Of a stretch of 64,000 nt of DNA, positions 36,517-47,708 are shown one piece after another. Numbering within the stretch: position 1 is the first letter of the stretch; every line of letters starts with the position of its first letter. The notes beneath the pieces were generated by a model that searched no databases, had not been told where the DNA came from, and saw nothing but the letters and a program-made list of their open reading frames with translations. The stretch spans positions 124,001 to 188,000 of the forward strand of contig QFWS01000002.1 in the NCBI GenBank assembly GCA_003144015.1, read 5' to 3'. A program made the position numbers and the translations under genes. The stretch is from Flavobacteriaceae bacterium LYZ1037 (GTDB lineage: Bacteria > Bacteroidota > Bacteroidia > Flavobacteriales > Flavobacteriaceae).

Positions 36517-37002
36517 ATGGCAATTAAAAAACTTAGTTTAGAAGATTTTTTTGATGAAGCAGATTTTACGCTTATCGGCATCCATACGTCTATCGAAGAT
36601 TACAGACTTGCTTATTTATTAAACGCAAAGTTAAATTTAAACCTTAAACGAAGGAAAAAAGATCTAGATTTTAAAGATACTTCTCAATTTTCAATATTTG
36701 AATGGGAAGACCAAAGACAACTTAATACATGGAATTTGGTTTCTAACATGTGTAAAATTGAGACCGATAATCTAGTTATTGAAAATAATCTATTTAATAA
36801 CACTCGTAAAGTATCTGAAATAGTTTATTTACTTCCAGAATTTAAAAAAGTAAATTATATAGTAAAGATTAGCGACGATCAATTAAGTTCTAAAAAACAC
36901 CAAAGAATTGTAAGTCAAATTCAAGAGATAACACATATTGTTGCAGCTTATCAGATAGATATAGACCAACTTAAATCAAAAAACAATTTAATTTTTAATT
37001 AA
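36517..37002 (+). CDS. IPExxxVDY family protein
   Basis: A 161-residue soluble protein found in Bacteroidota and usually placed beside pyruvate kinase. The family-naming motif appears here as LPEFKKVNY at about 109-117 (IPExxxVDY with conservative changes). Other features are a basic Lys/Arg patch KLNLNLKRRKKDLDF at about 38-52 and SIFEWEDQR. No signal or membrane segment. The molecular function is not known. Its TAA overlaps the pyk ATG by one base, so the two are co-translated, as in many relatives. Confidence 0.85.
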   Translation: MAIKKLSLEDFFDEADFTLIGIHTSIEDYRLAYLLNAKLNLNLKRRKKDLDFKDTSQFSIFEWEDQRQLNTWNLVSNMCKIETDNLVIENNLFNNTRKVSEIVYLLPEFKKVNYIVKISDDQLSSKKHQRIVSQIQEITHIVAAYQIDIDQLKSKNNLIFN

Positions 37003-38444
37003 TGTTAAAAAGGAAAAAAACGAAAATTGTAGCAACTTTAGGGCCTGCTACAAGTACGAAAGACATATTAAAAGGCATGCTAGATGAAGGTGTTAATGTG
37101 TTTAGAATAAATTTTTCTCATGCAGACTACAAAGATGTAAAAGAGCGTATTAAAATGATACGCGAATTAAACGACGAGTTTGATTATAATGCTGCTATTC
37201 TAGCCGATCTACAAGGGCCAAAACTTCGAGTAGGAACTATGAAAGGCGAGGTTTTTGTAAATGAAGGCGATGAAATTGTTTTTGCAACAGGGAAACGTTT
37301 TGAAGGAACTAAAGAACGCGTTTATATGACTTACGACAAGTTTCCACAAGACGCAAAACCTGGGGAACGCATTTTATTAGATGATGGAAAATTAATTTTT
37401 GAAGTTGTCTCTACCGATAAAAAAAGCGAAGTAATAGCTAGGGTTATTCAAGGAGGTCCTTTACGCTCAAAAAAAGGAGTTAATTTACCAAACACAAATA
37501 TTTCGCAACCTGCACTTACAGAAAAAGATATTGAAGATGCCATATTTGCAATCGATCAAAAAGTAGATTGGATGGCTTTATCTTTTGTAAGACATGCTGA
37601 AGATTTAATGCAACTTGAAGAACTAATTAAAACGCATAGCGATCATAAAATTCCTATTATTGCTAAAATTGAAAAACCAGAAGCTGTCGAAAACATTGAT
37701 AAAATTGTTGCTTATTGCGATGGTTTAATGGTAGCTCGTGGCGATTTAGGTGTTGAAATTCCAGCTGAAGAAGTGCCTCTAATTCAAAAACAACTAGTTT
37801 TAAGAGCAAAACAGGCTAGAATTCCAGTTATAATTGCCACACAAATGATGGAAACCATGATTTCCAGTTTAACACCAACACGTGCCGAAGTAAACGATGT
37901 CGCCAATTCCGTTATGGATGGAGCAGATGCTGTTATGTTATCTGGCGAAACTTCGGTAGGGAGTTATCCTGTTCAAGTTATTAGACAAATGTCTAATATT
38001 ATTAAGAGTGTTGAAGATTCTTCTTTAATAAAAGTACCACAAATACCACCACATATTCGTACTAAAAGATACATTACCAAATCCATTTGTTATCATGCTG
38101 CAAACATGGCTAATGAAATTGATGCTAAAGCTATTTCTACATTAACGAATAGTGGTTATACAGCTTTTCAAATATCTGCATGGAGACCAAGTGCACATAT
38201 TTTAGTGTTTACTTCTAACAAGCGCATATTAACACAATTAAGTTTGCTTTGGGGAGTTAAAGCGTTCTATTACGATAAGTTTGTAAGCACAGACGAAACA
38301 ATTGAAGATGTGAATGCTATAGCCTGTAAAAAAGGATACTTAGATGCAGGAGATATGTTAATTAGTTTAGCAGCTATGCCAATTCAGGCTAAAGGGATGG
38401 TAAATACCTTGCGAGTAACAGAAATTACTAGCTGTAACTTATAA
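37002..38444 (+). CDS. pyk: Pyruvate kinase
   Basis: A 480-residue glycolytic enzyme making ATP and pyruvate from phosphoenolpyruvate. The N-terminal KTKIVATLGPATS, the loop NFSHADYKDV, the catalytic Lys region IPIIAKIEKPEAVENID, and the metal-binding block MVARGDLGVEIP followed by TQMMETMI and GADAVMLSGETSVGSYP are all present. The C-terminal domain (about 350-480) is of the usual type. It shares a base with the preceding IPExxxVDY gene. Confidence 0.96.
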   Translation: MLKRKKTKIVATLGPATSTKDILKGMLDEGVNVFRINFSHADYKDVKERIKMIRELNDEFDYNAAILADLQGPKLRVGTMKGEVFVNEGDEIVFATGKRFEGTKERVYMTYDKFPQDAKPGERILLDDGKLIFEVVSTDKKSEVIARVIQGGPLRSKKGVNLPNTNISQPALTEKDIEDAIFAIDQKVDWMALSFVRHAEDLMQLEELIKTHSDHKIPIIAKIEKPEAVENIDKIVAYCDGLMVARGDLGVEIPAEEVPLIQKQLVLRAKQARIPVIIATQMMETMISSLTPTRAEVNDVANSVMDGADAVMLSGETSVGSYPVQVIRQMSNIIKSVEDSSLIKVPQIPPHIRTKRYITKSICYHAANMANEIDAKAISTLTNSGYTAFQISAWRPSAHILVFTSNKRILTQLSLLWGVKAFYYDKFVSTDETIEDVNAIACKKGYLDAGDMLISLAAMPIQAKGMVNTLRVTEITSCNL

Positions 38445-38513
38445 ATACAAAGAATGTTTAAAAATTGTTGAAATCCGTTAAAAATAAAATGGAATATTCA
38501 ATACCTTTAAACC

Positions 38514-39770
38514 ATGTATGCTCTTGTAGATTGTAATAATTTTTACGCCTCTTGCGAACGGGTTTTTAATCCTAATTTGCAAGATCAACCAGTTGCTATT
38601 TTAAGCAATAACGATGGTTGTGTTATTTCTATGAGCGATGAAGCTAAAGTTTTGAAACTTCCTTTTGGAGCACCGATATTTAAATGGGAGGCTTTTTGTA
38701 AAACGAATAACATAAAAGTGCAGTCATCAAATTACCCGTTGTATGGAGATATGAGTAATAGAGTGATGTCTATTTTACAACAATTTTCGCCTGATGTAGA
38801 AATCTATAGTATAGACGAAGCTTTTTTGCAATTTAAAGGCTTTGATGCCTATAATTTTAATGATTACGGAATACAAATTAGAAGGCGTATTTTAAAATGG
38901 ACAGGCATTCCAACATCTGTAGGTGTAGCACCAACTAAAGCGCTTAGCAAAGTAGCCAATAAAGTAGCACGTAAATTTCCAGATAAAACCAAAGGCGTTT
39001 ATGTGATTGATTCAGAAGAAAAACGCATCAAAGCACTTAAATGGTTGAAAATTGAAGATGTTTGGGGAATAGGTAGAGCTTTGTGCAAACGGTTACATCA
39101 AAAACAGATTCTTACAGCTTATCAATTTACACAACTTTCAGATGAATGGGTTATAAAAAACCTCTCTATAGTCGAATGGCGTTTAAAAAAAGATTTGGAA
39201 GGTATTTCAACCTTGCAATTAGAAGAAGTAGCCTCCAAAAAAGCCATTGCAACCACTAGAAGCTTCGAATATACGTTTTCAGATATCGATAATATTAAAG
39301 AGCGTGTGTCAACCTTTGCAACAAGTTGTGCCGAAAAACTACGAAAACAGCAAAGCAGCTGTCACATGATTTTGGTAACTTTAAGTAGCGATAGACATAA
39401 AAAGGATTTGCCCCAACATCGTGCAAGCAAAATAATAAACTTACCTTACGCAACAGACTCTTCACTTATTATAAGTAATGAGGCTGTAAAAGCAGCAACA
39501 GTGATGTTTAAAAAAGGGATTAAGTACAAACGTGCTGGTGTTATTGTCATGGGTTTGGTACCAACACATAACCACCAATTAAATTTATTTTTACACGAAA
39601 ATCCGAAACACAAACCTTTAATGAATACCATAGATAAGCTAAATGTTAAGTATGGCAATTATAAATTAAAATTAGCAAACCAAGATTTAAAACGTACTTG
39701 GAAAATGCGCCAGGAACGCTTGTCACCACGTTTTACAACCAATATTAATGACATTATAAAAGTGAAATAA
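38514..39770 (+). CDS. umuC: Y-family DNA polymerase V catalytic subunit UmuC
   Basis: A 418-residue translesion polymerase. The metal-binding blocks are YALVDCNNFYASCERVFNP (residues 2-20) and YSIDEAFL (about 100-107); SVGVAPTKALSKVANK and the helix-hairpin-helix IEDVWGIGRAL follow. It copies damaged DNA with low fidelity when assembled with processed UmuD. It lies seven bases upstream of umuD, the reverse order to E. coli umuDC. I searched the 69-nt upstream gap by eye and see no obvious SOS box, so regulation is unknown. Confidence 0.93.
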   Translation: MYALVDCNNFYASCERVFNPNLQDQPVAILSNNDGCVISMSDEAKVLKLPFGAPIFKWEAFCKTNNIKVQSSNYPLYGDMSNRVMSILQQFSPDVEIYSIDEAFLQFKGFDAYNFNDYGIQIRRRILKWTGIPTSVGVAPTKALSKVANKVARKFPDKTKGVYVIDSEEKRIKALKWLKIEDVWGIGRALCKRLHQKQILTAYQFTQLSDEWVIKNLSIVEWRLKKDLEGISTLQLEEVASKKAIATTRSFEYTFSDIDNIKERVSTFATSCAEKLRKQQSSCHMILVTLSSDRHKKDLPQHRASKIINLPYATDSSLIISNEAVKAATVMFKKGIKYKRAGVIVMGLVPTHNHQLNLFLHENPKHKPLMNTIDKLNVKYGNYKLKLANQDLKRTWKMRQERLSPRFTTNINDIIKVK

Positions 39771-39777
39771 ACAGAAC

Positions 39778-40218
39778 ATGATACGACATATACATAAAAC
39801 CCTAACTTTTTTTACACCCGATTTTTCAGAGCATTCTGGAGCTGCTTTTTTTGATGCAGGGATTTCGGCAGGATTTCCTTCTCCAGCTGAAGATTTTAAA
39901 GAAGAACGTCTTTCGTTAGACAACATTCTGGTAAAAAATAAACTTGCTACTTTTTATGCACGTGTTTCAGGTCAAAGTATGATAGATGCTGGACTGGATG
40001 ATAACGATTTACTAGTAATCGATAGAAGCCTAGAGCCTGCACATAATAGAATTGCTGTTTGTTTTTTGGATGGCGAGTTTACCGTAAAACGCTTACGTGT
40101 TGAAAAAGATGGTGTTTGGTTGCAACCAGAAAATGCAAATTACGAACCCATCCAAATTACCGAAGAAAACGATTTTGTTATTTGGGGTATTGTTACCAAT
40201 GTGATTAAAAAGGTATAA
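39778..40218 (+). CDS. umuD: UmuD-like autoproteolytic subunit of DNA polymerase V
   Basis: A 146-residue S24-family protein. The self-cleavage bond is predicted between Ala31 and Gly32 (ISAGFPSPAEDF). The catalytic dyad is Ser67 in VSGQSMIDAGL and Lys104 in EFTVKRL. Cleavage stimulated by RecA filaments would give UmuD', the active partner of UmuC. No DNA-binding domain is present, which excludes LexA. It follows umuC by seven bases. Confidence 0.93.
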   Translation: MIRHIHKTLTFFTPDFSEHSGAAFFDAGISAGFPSPAEDFKEERLSLDNILVKNKLATFYARVSGQSMIDAGLDDNDLLVIDRSLEPAHNRIAVCFLDGEFTVKRLRVEKDGVWLQPENANYEPIQITEENDFVIWGIVTNVIKKV

Positions 40219-40249
40219 CTTACAACAGCTAAAGAAAAACGACATACTT

Positions 40250-42061
40250 ATGGTACATCTTTCTACACTAGATATCTCTCTCATTCTTATATTTTTCGCA
40301 ATTACACTATTTATAGGAATCTATGTTTCCAAACAATCAGGAAAAAGCGCTTCAGAGTATTTTCTTTCCGGTAGAAATATGCCTTGGTGGCTGTTAGGTG
40401 TCTCAATGGTAGCAACAACTTTTTCTACAGACACTCCCAATTTGGTAACAGATATTGTAAGAACCAATGGGGTTTCAGGAAACTGGGTCTGGTGGGCTTT
40501 TTTGCTTACAGGATTGCTTACCGTTTTTGTGTATGCTAAGTTGTGGCGTAAATCGGAGGTTACTACAGATATTGAGTTTTACGAATTGCGTTATGGAGGA
40601 AAGCCAGCACGTTTTTTAAGAGCTTTTCGAGCCATATATCTAGGCATAATATTTAATATTTTGGCCATGTCTGCTGTTACTTTAGCAGCCATAAAAATTG
40701 GTGCTATTATGTTAGGCTTGCAACCCTGGGAAACCGTGATTTATGCTGGAACCATAACTGTTATTTTTAGTGCATTAGGTGGTTTTAAGGGCGTTGTTTA
40801 CACAGACTTCATTTTGTTTTTTACTGCTATGGCTGGAGCTTTAGGTGCTGCTTATTATTTAGTAGGTCTACCTGAAGTTGGTGGATTAGAAGCTATGCTG
40901 AAGCATGAAAACGTCGTAGACAAATTAAACATCCTACCAGATTTCAGTAATACGGAAGCACTTATTACTTTATTAATTATTCCTTTGGCTGTGCAATGGT
41001 GGAGTTCGTGGTATCCAGGAGCCGAACCAGGAGGAGGTGGGTATATTGCCCAACGTATGTTGGCTGCCAAAAATGAGAATCATGCTATAGGAGCCACTTT
41101 CTTTTTTAATATTATGCATTATGCGTTGCGTCCTTGGCCATGGATTATTGTAGCTTTAGCATCCTTAGTTGTGTTTCCCGATATTGCGAGTATACATGAA
41201 GCTTTTCCTTTAGTAGCTGAAGATAAATTAGGTCATGATTTAGCTTATTCTGCCATGTTAACCAAACTCCCAAGTGGGTTATTAGGTTTGGTTCTAGCAT
41301 CTCTTGTGGCAGCCTATATGAGTACCATTTCGACACATTTAAATTGGGGAGCATCATATATAGTAAACGACTATTATAAACAGCAAATTAATCCAGAAGC
41401 ATCTGAAAAACAATTGGTAGCTGTTGGTAGAATCGCAACTATTGTACTAATGGTTTGTAGTGCTTTATTAGCTTTAGTGCTTACAAATGCCCTACAGTTA
41501 TTCGATATTATTTTAATGTTTGGAGCTGGTACAGGATTGATATTTATATTACGCTGGTTTTGGTGGCGCATCAATGCTTGGAGTGAAATTTCTGCCATGT
41601 TTGTTTCAGGAATTGTCTCTATACTTTTAAATTTTACGGAATTAGGAACTTATTTTTTTGGAACTGAAGGTCTTTTTCCTGCTTGGGCTAAATTTCCTAC
41701 AGTAGTATTGGTAACAACAATTGTTTGGGTAGCAGTAACATTTTTAACTCAAGCCGAAAGTAAAACGGTTTTGCAAAAGTTTTATAAAAAAATTCAGCCA
41801 GGAGGTCCAGGTTGGCAAAAAATTGTCACAGAAGCTAGAAATGAAAATATTGAACTGGTAGATACAAAAGAGGGTTGGAGTGTACCTTCTGGAATTTTAG
41901 CGATGTTGGTTGGTTGCGCTTTAATTTACAGCGTAATGTTTGCTACTGGATATGTTATTTATGGCGAATACACCAATGCTTTATTACTCATTGGAGCAGC
42001 TATTATTTTTGGTATAATCCTAATAAAGCTTTGGAAAAAAATTAAAGTGACTATTTTATAA
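40250..42061 (+). CDS. Sodium:solute symporter family protein
   Basis: A 603-residue inner-membrane carrier of the SSS family with about 14 hydrophobic helices. It begins LDISLILIFFAITLFIGIYVSKQSGKSASEYFLSGRNMPWW, with the family loop SASEYFLSGR at about 32-41, and has FSTDTPNLVTDIVR after helix 2 and the family-wide ALGGFKGVVYTDFILF. It imports a solute (sugar, amino acid, sialic acid-like or other) with sodium. The substrate cannot be read from sequence. It follows umuD by 31 nt but has no obvious functional tie. Confidence 0.88.
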   Translation: MVHLSTLDISLILIFFAITLFIGIYVSKQSGKSASEYFLSGRNMPWWLLGVSMVATTFSTDTPNLVTDIVRTNGVSGNWVWWAFLLTGLLTVFVYAKLWRKSEVTTDIEFYELRYGGKPARFLRAFRAIYLGIIFNILAMSAVTLAAIKIGAIMLGLQPWETVIYAGTITVIFSALGGFKGVVYTDFILFFTAMAGALGAAYYLVGLPEVGGLEAMLKHENVVDKLNILPDFSNTEALITLLIIPLAVQWWSSWYPGAEPGGGGYIAQRMLAAKNENHAIGATFFFNIMHYALRPWPWIIVALASLVVFPDIASIHEAFPLVAEDKLGHDLAYSAMLTKLPSGLLGLVLASLVAAYMSTISTHLNWGASYIVNDYYKQQINPEASEKQLVAVGRIATIVLMVCSALLALVLTNALQLFDIILMFGAGTGLIFILRWFWWRINAWSEISAMFVSGIVSILLNFTELGTYFFGTEGLFPAWAKFPTVVLVTTIVWVAVTFLTQAESKTVLQKFYKKIQPGGPGWQKIVTEARNENIELVDTKEGWSVPSGILAMLVGCALIYSVMFATGYVIYGEYTNALLLIGAAIIFGIILIKLWKKIKVTIL

Positions 42062-42103
42062 AACAAAAATGCCAAACTGTATGTTTGGCATTTTTGTTTT
42101 GAA
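42062..42103. terminator. Bidirectional terminator between symporter and type IX secreted protein
   Basis: The arms AAACAAAAATGCCAAAC and GTTTGGCATTTTTGTTT are perfectly complementary around a TGTAT loop, 17 pairs. It lies between two convergent genes and has T-runs both ways. Confidence 0.88.
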
Positions 42104-42117
42104 AGTATGAATACGCT

Positions 42118-45100
42118 TTAGAATAATATTTTTCTATATTCTACATGGTTATTATTTAATGTAATTTTAAGTAATAACACGACATTCGATTTCTTGATGG
42201 CTTTTACTTCAAAGGCGTTCTTGTTTATTTCCTCTTCTTTAAATAATTGTCTTCCTAAAAGATCATAAACAACAATATGTTTTATTTGTTCTTTTTTAGA
42301 TTCAATGTATAAATGGTCTAAACCTTTAATTGTAATTTCATTGGTTACAATTTCATTTTCCTGGATAGAAAGTGGGTTAGCAACCAAATTAATGTCATCT
42401 AAAGCGATGTCAGATTCATAACCAGGACCAGTAACCCCTCTAAATCTTATTTTGACTGTTTTTCCACTATACGCTGATAAATCTACCGTTGCAGTTAGCC
42501 AAGATGTACCTTGATTACCTGAAATTGCAGGAATAATGTTTTCACTCCATGATCCATCAGAAAGTATATCGATATGGAGACTGCCCATTTCTGACCCATA
42601 CATATGATATGCAAAATTTAAATCGTAGGTAAAATTAGCATCTAAAATCATACAAGAACTTTCTAAAATTCCAGTTTGGTTAAAACATGAAGATGCTTCT
42701 AAATAGATATAATTTCCAGTTGAGGTTCCTGGGTTATAGTCAACACTTGGTCCAGTATTTTGCGAAGGCGTACCATTTTCGTCTACTCTCCAATCAACAT
42801 TATCGTTAACTCCATTTGTTAAATTCGTCCAAAAGCTAGAAGCTAAATTACAGGCTGTAGCACCACAATCCGTTGTGGTTGCGCATAAAACTTCTGCTTC
42901 AAAATCGATATTAAAATCTGTAGCTTGGGCTCCTGGTACAACACTAATAAAATCTACTTTTGTGTTTGTATTGTTGCCAATGGCATTACTAGCAGTTAAT
43001 TCAACCGTATAGTCTCCAGAACTACTAAAGATAACTTCGGGATTTTGAGACGTAGAAGACGTACCATTGGTATAGGTAAAAGATCCAGGAGTAATTGTCC
43101 ACGACCAAGAGGTAGGTGCAAAATCTGAATTATCCGTTAGTTTAAAATTACTACCAATACAACCTTGAGTGGTATTAACTTTAAAGCAAGCTGTTGGAGC
43201 CACATTGCCAGGATCCATTAAATCACTTTTCCATAAGCCTTGTCCATAGGTAGATGCAAAGAGTTTACTGTTACAATCCACTGTATTAGAATGAATCTCT
43301 AATTCTGTAATCTCTAAATTTGCCAAACCTGTATAAAAGGGCATCCAATCTGAAAGTGTATTATCTTTATAATATACACCAACATCCATTCCAACATACA
43401 TAGCGTCTAGAGGACTTGCTGCATCAATAACAATTGTGTTTAAAGAGATATTTGGTAATGTTCCAGACACGTTTGTCCAACTATTTCCAGCATCTACAGA
43501 TTCGTAAATATCATTCCCTAAAGCAATAAAGAGATGATTGTCGTCTGTTGGGTCTATTTCTATATCTTTTGGTACGGAAGAAGTAGGTAGGTTAGCTGTT
43601 AAATTTGTCCAACTTGGAGAAGCCGATAAGGCATTGTTAGAGTAATAAAACCTTCCAGATCCACTTCTTGAAGCATACATGGTATTACTATTTGAAGGAG
43701 CAATGGCTAAATCTACCATATTTGAAGTTCCTCCAAAATTTGAAATTTTTGTCCAAACAATAGAATTAGTTGCAGGAGTTTTAACATCATCCGATCTCCA
43801 AACATTATCAAACCCAGCAAACATTCTTGCTGGACTGTTTGGGTCTAAAGTATATGGTGTAACCCAACCACCTGTTTCATTAATGCCATTCGTGCCATTT
43901 TCTGCAATGGTTGAAAACGAAAACCCTCCATTGCTAGAACGTCTTATATCTCCATAATATAGTGCTCCATACATAAATAAGTCATCAGTTGGATCTATAA
44001 TACATTCCATGCCATCTCCACCTATTTCGGTTGTAAAAATAGAATTTCTATTTATGGCAGTTCCGTTATCCTGATAACCGTTAATAACAAGATTTTCTGA
44101 AATTTGCGACACCCCAATTTTATAAACTTGCGCAATGGCTAATCCGCTACTTATATCATTCCAGTTAGCTCCATTATCTGAAGAAAAATAAACACCTCCA
44201 TCATTTCCACTGTATACATCGTTGGTATGTGGTGAAAACTCAAAAGCATGCTGGTCTGCATGAACTCCATCAATCGTTCCAGTACTACCAACCCAATAGG
44301 TGTTTATATTCATGGTTGTACCACCATCGATAGACTTCCATATATTAACACCTCCAGTATAAATAATATTTGCATCTGTTGGATCTGCAGCAATAACTAA
44401 ATCGTACCAAGCTTGACTACCACTACCTCCATTAGTGTCATACCCTAAAATGTTTGGAGTGGTTGTTCTAGTTAAAAAACTCACCCCACTATCTGTAGAA
44501 CGATACACACCCATTAAACCACTGCTACTTCCTGCAATTAAATACACCCAATCAGGTTGATCTGCAGAAACAGCTAAAGCAATTCTTTGAGCACCACTTG
44601 GAACTCCGTTAAATACTTGAGAAAAAGATGCCCCACCATTCGTCGAAACTTCAACAGTCGTTCCTGAAGCATAAATTACATTAGAATCTCCTGGCTTAAA
44701 AGCAATATCTTTCATTGAGGAACTCGTTGGAGTATAGGTCCAATTTAATCCTGCATCTGTGCTTTTATAAATTCGGAAACCACTTGTTGCTGCTATTAAA
44801 ACATCCGAATTGGTAGGATCCATTAATATTTCATAAACAGTTCTATTTCCCATTCCATTATTACTGCTGGTCCAAGTAAGACCTCCATCTGTACTTTTAT
44901 AAACACCATAACCTGGCGCATCACCACCATCTCTATCTCCTGTTCCTAAATAAATGATATCTGGGTTGTTAGGGTTTATTACAATACTAGAAATCCCCAG
45001 ACGAACTAATCCATTAGAATATTCGGTCCAAGTACTTCCATTATCGGTAGTTTTCCAAAAACCACCAGAAGGAGCACCAACAAAAATAGTGTTTGGATCC

Positions 45101-45519
45101 GTTGGGTGAAATACGATGCAATTTACACGACCATTTCCGTTTAATTGTCCGGTACCATTACTTGGTAAAGCTATTGGGCCAACTAGTTCCCAGTTCCCAG
45201 TATTGGTGGAATAACCCCTATTTAAAGTTTGTGAATTCTTATAGCGAGTCATTTCATTTAACACATGGCCTTCACTTGGAAAGTTGCCATTTTCATCTAC
45301 ACGTTGTTTCCAATAGTATTCCCATCTTTTAAATTGTTTAATACCTTTTCCTTTTGGTATTTTGTTCGTATTATCGATGGTTTTTTGGTAATATTTTTCA
45401 AAATCTTGTCGAATGTCATTGAAGTTAGCTTCTCTATCATACATCTTAGTTTGCCATTGTTCCTGACAAAAAGCTATAGATGTTATAAATAAAGAAAGTA
45501 AGAGTAAGGTTTTGCGCAT
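42118..45519 (-). CDS. Large type IX-secreted VPS10/BNR-repeat protein
   Basis: 1133 residues from the ATG at 45517-45519 (the frame has a weak upstream extension). Residues 1-18 are a signal peptide (MRKTLLLLSLFITSIAFC). From about 90 to 760 there are many BNR/sortilin-type beta-propeller repeats with the signature SxDxGxxW (KTTDNGSTW, KSTDGGLTW, SSDNGANW, ESVDAGNSW). A PKD-like domain at about 775-865 (PTSWSWTITPGSF, NPEVIFSSSGDYTVELTASN) and a MAM-like beta domain at about 880-1050 follow. The last 80 residues form a Por secretion/type IX sorting tail (HIVVYDLLGRQLFKE). It is exported to the cell surface; the target, probably a glycan or protein, is unknown. Confidence 0.88.
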   Translation of the reverse strand: MRKTLLLLSLFITSIAFCQEQWQTKMYDREANFNDIRQDFEKYYQKTIDNTNKIPKGKGIKQFKRWEYYWKQRVDENGNFPSEGHVLNEMTRYKNSQTLNRGYSTNTGNWELVGPIALPSNGTGQLNGNGRVNCIVFHPTDPNTIFVGAPSGGFWKTTDNGSTWTEYSNGLVRLGISSIVINPNNPDIIYLGTGDRDGGDAPGYGVYKSTDGGLTWTSSNNGMGNRTVYEILMDPTNSDVLIAATSGFRIYKSTDAGLNWTYTPTSSSMKDIAFKPGDSNVIYASGTTVEVSTNGGASFSQVFNGVPSGAQRIALAVSADQPDWVYLIAGSSSGLMGVYRSTDSGVSFLTRTTTPNILGYDTNGGSGSQAWYDLVIAADPTDANIIYTGGVNIWKSIDGGTTMNINTYWVGSTGTIDGVHADQHAFEFSPHTNDVYSGNDGGVYFSSDNGANWNDISSGLAIAQVYKIGVSQISENLVINGYQDNGTAINRNSIFTTEIGGDGMECIIDPTDDLFMYGALYYGDIRRSSNGGFSFSTIAENGTNGINETGGWVTPYTLDPNSPARMFAGFDNVWRSDDVKTPATNSIVWTKISNFGGTSNMVDLAIAPSNSNTMYASRSGSGRFYYSNNALSASPSWTNLTANLPTSSVPKDIEIDPTDDNHLFIALGNDIYESVDAGNSWTNVSGTLPNISLNTIVIDAASPLDAMYVGMDVGVYYKDNTLSDWMPFYTGLANLEITELEIHSNTVDCNSKLFASTYGQGLWKSDLMDPGNVAPTACFKVNTTQGCIGSNFKLTDNSDFAPTSWSWTITPGSFTYTNGTSSTSQNPEVIFSSSGDYTVELTASNAIGNNTNTKVDFISVVPGAQATDFNIDFEAEVLCATTTDCGATACNLASSFWTNLTNGVNDNVDWRVDENGTPSQNTGPSVDYNPGTSTGNYIYLEASSCFNQTGILESSCMILDANFTYDLNFAYHMYGSEMGSLHIDILSDGSWSENIIPAISGNQGTSWLTATVDLSAYSGKTVKIRFRGVTGPGYESDIALDDINLVANPLSIQENEIVTNEITIKGLDHLYIESKKEQIKHIVVYDLLGRQLFKEEEINKNAFEVKAIKKSNVVLLLKITLNNNHVEYRKILF

Positions 45520-45565
45520 GATTATTAAATTTGGTTGATACTTAAACAAATATGATATAAAAAAA

Positions 45566-45593
45566 TAAACTCTGCAAATAGCAGAGTTTATAT
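45566..45593 (-). terminator. Terminator after atpC
   Basis: AAACTCTGC pairs with GCAGAGTTT around an AAATA loop, with a T-run on the minus strand. It is about 30 nt past the atpC stop. Confidence 0.8.
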
Positions 45594-45621
45594 ATATTTA
45601 ATAAGGTATAGAGTTAATAGC

Positions 45622-45915
45622 TTAATCAGCTAGAATAATGACTTTGTTGTCTTTCATCTCAAGTGTACCAGATTGTATCTTTAGAGTTAAGATACTGTCG
45701 TCGTCATTATGAGGGTGAACTTCAGCATGTAATTCATCAAAAACCAAGTGGCTTTGAGTATGAGTATGAATTTTAATAGTTCCTTCTTTTAAAAGAGACA
45801 CAATTGGAGCGTGACCTTTTAACATTTCAAATTCACCATTAACTCCAGGTACAACAACAGAATCTACTTCTGAACTAAACAATGTTGCTTCTGGTGATAC
45901 AATTTCTAAATACAT
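45622..45915 (-). CDS. atpC: F0F1 ATP synthase epsilon subunit, short form
   Basis: A 97-residue subunit of the F1 central stalk. The beta-barrel domain is complete (LEIVSPEATLFSSEVDSVVVPGVNGEFEMLKGHAPIVSLL). The C-terminal helical hairpin that inhibits ATP hydrolysis in E. coli (about 135 residues) is missing, as is usual in Flavobacteria. It follows atpD by 90 nt and is ended by a terminator. Confidence 0.93.
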   Translation of the reverse strand: MYLEIVSPEATLFSSEVDSVVVPGVNGEFEMLKGHAPIVSLLKEGTIKIHTHTQSHLVFDELHAEVHPHNDDDSILTLKIQSGTLEMKDNKVIILAD

Positions 45916-46005
45916 CTTTTAAATTTTATTTAAAAGCTTCCGAGCAAACGGAAGTCTCATTATAATTTAACTGATGCCGAAAATAAATTCAGCACTTGGT
46001 TTGGT

Positions 46006-47517
<1,512 letters not shown>

Positions 47518-47600
47518 TTATAATTTTATTAATTTTCTAAAAATTTAATATGAAAAACGACTTATACTAGTTAGTTGAATACAAGCGTTTTTTCGCGCTG

Positions 47601-47608
47601 CAAATATA
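47601..47608 (-). promoter_or_regulatory. -7 promoter box of atpDC
   Basis: Minus-strand TATATTTG, a full match to TAnnTTTG. Transcripts would begin near 47594 and carry a leader of about 80 nt before the atpD ATG. No -33 TTG is clear. Confidence 0.5.
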
Positions 47609-47658
47609 TGCCTTTTAATTTAAAAATAATAGCTATTTTTTTGCCTTTTTAAGGCATA

Positions 47659-47691
47659 AAAAAACGCCCTCTATTTGAAGGCGTTTTTTTG
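47659..47691 (-). terminator. Terminator after the SGNH lipoprotein gene
   Basis: AAAAACGCC and AGGCGTTTTT form the stem with a loop of about ten bases, T-rich on both sides. It is 18 nt past the gene stop. Confidence 0.78.
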
Positions 47692-47708
47692 AATGTATAA
47701 TTGAAAGT

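Noticed and set aside
38445-38513. SOS box for umuC-umuD
   Set aside because: No inverted repeat resembling a LexA site could be seen in the 69-nt upstream gap.
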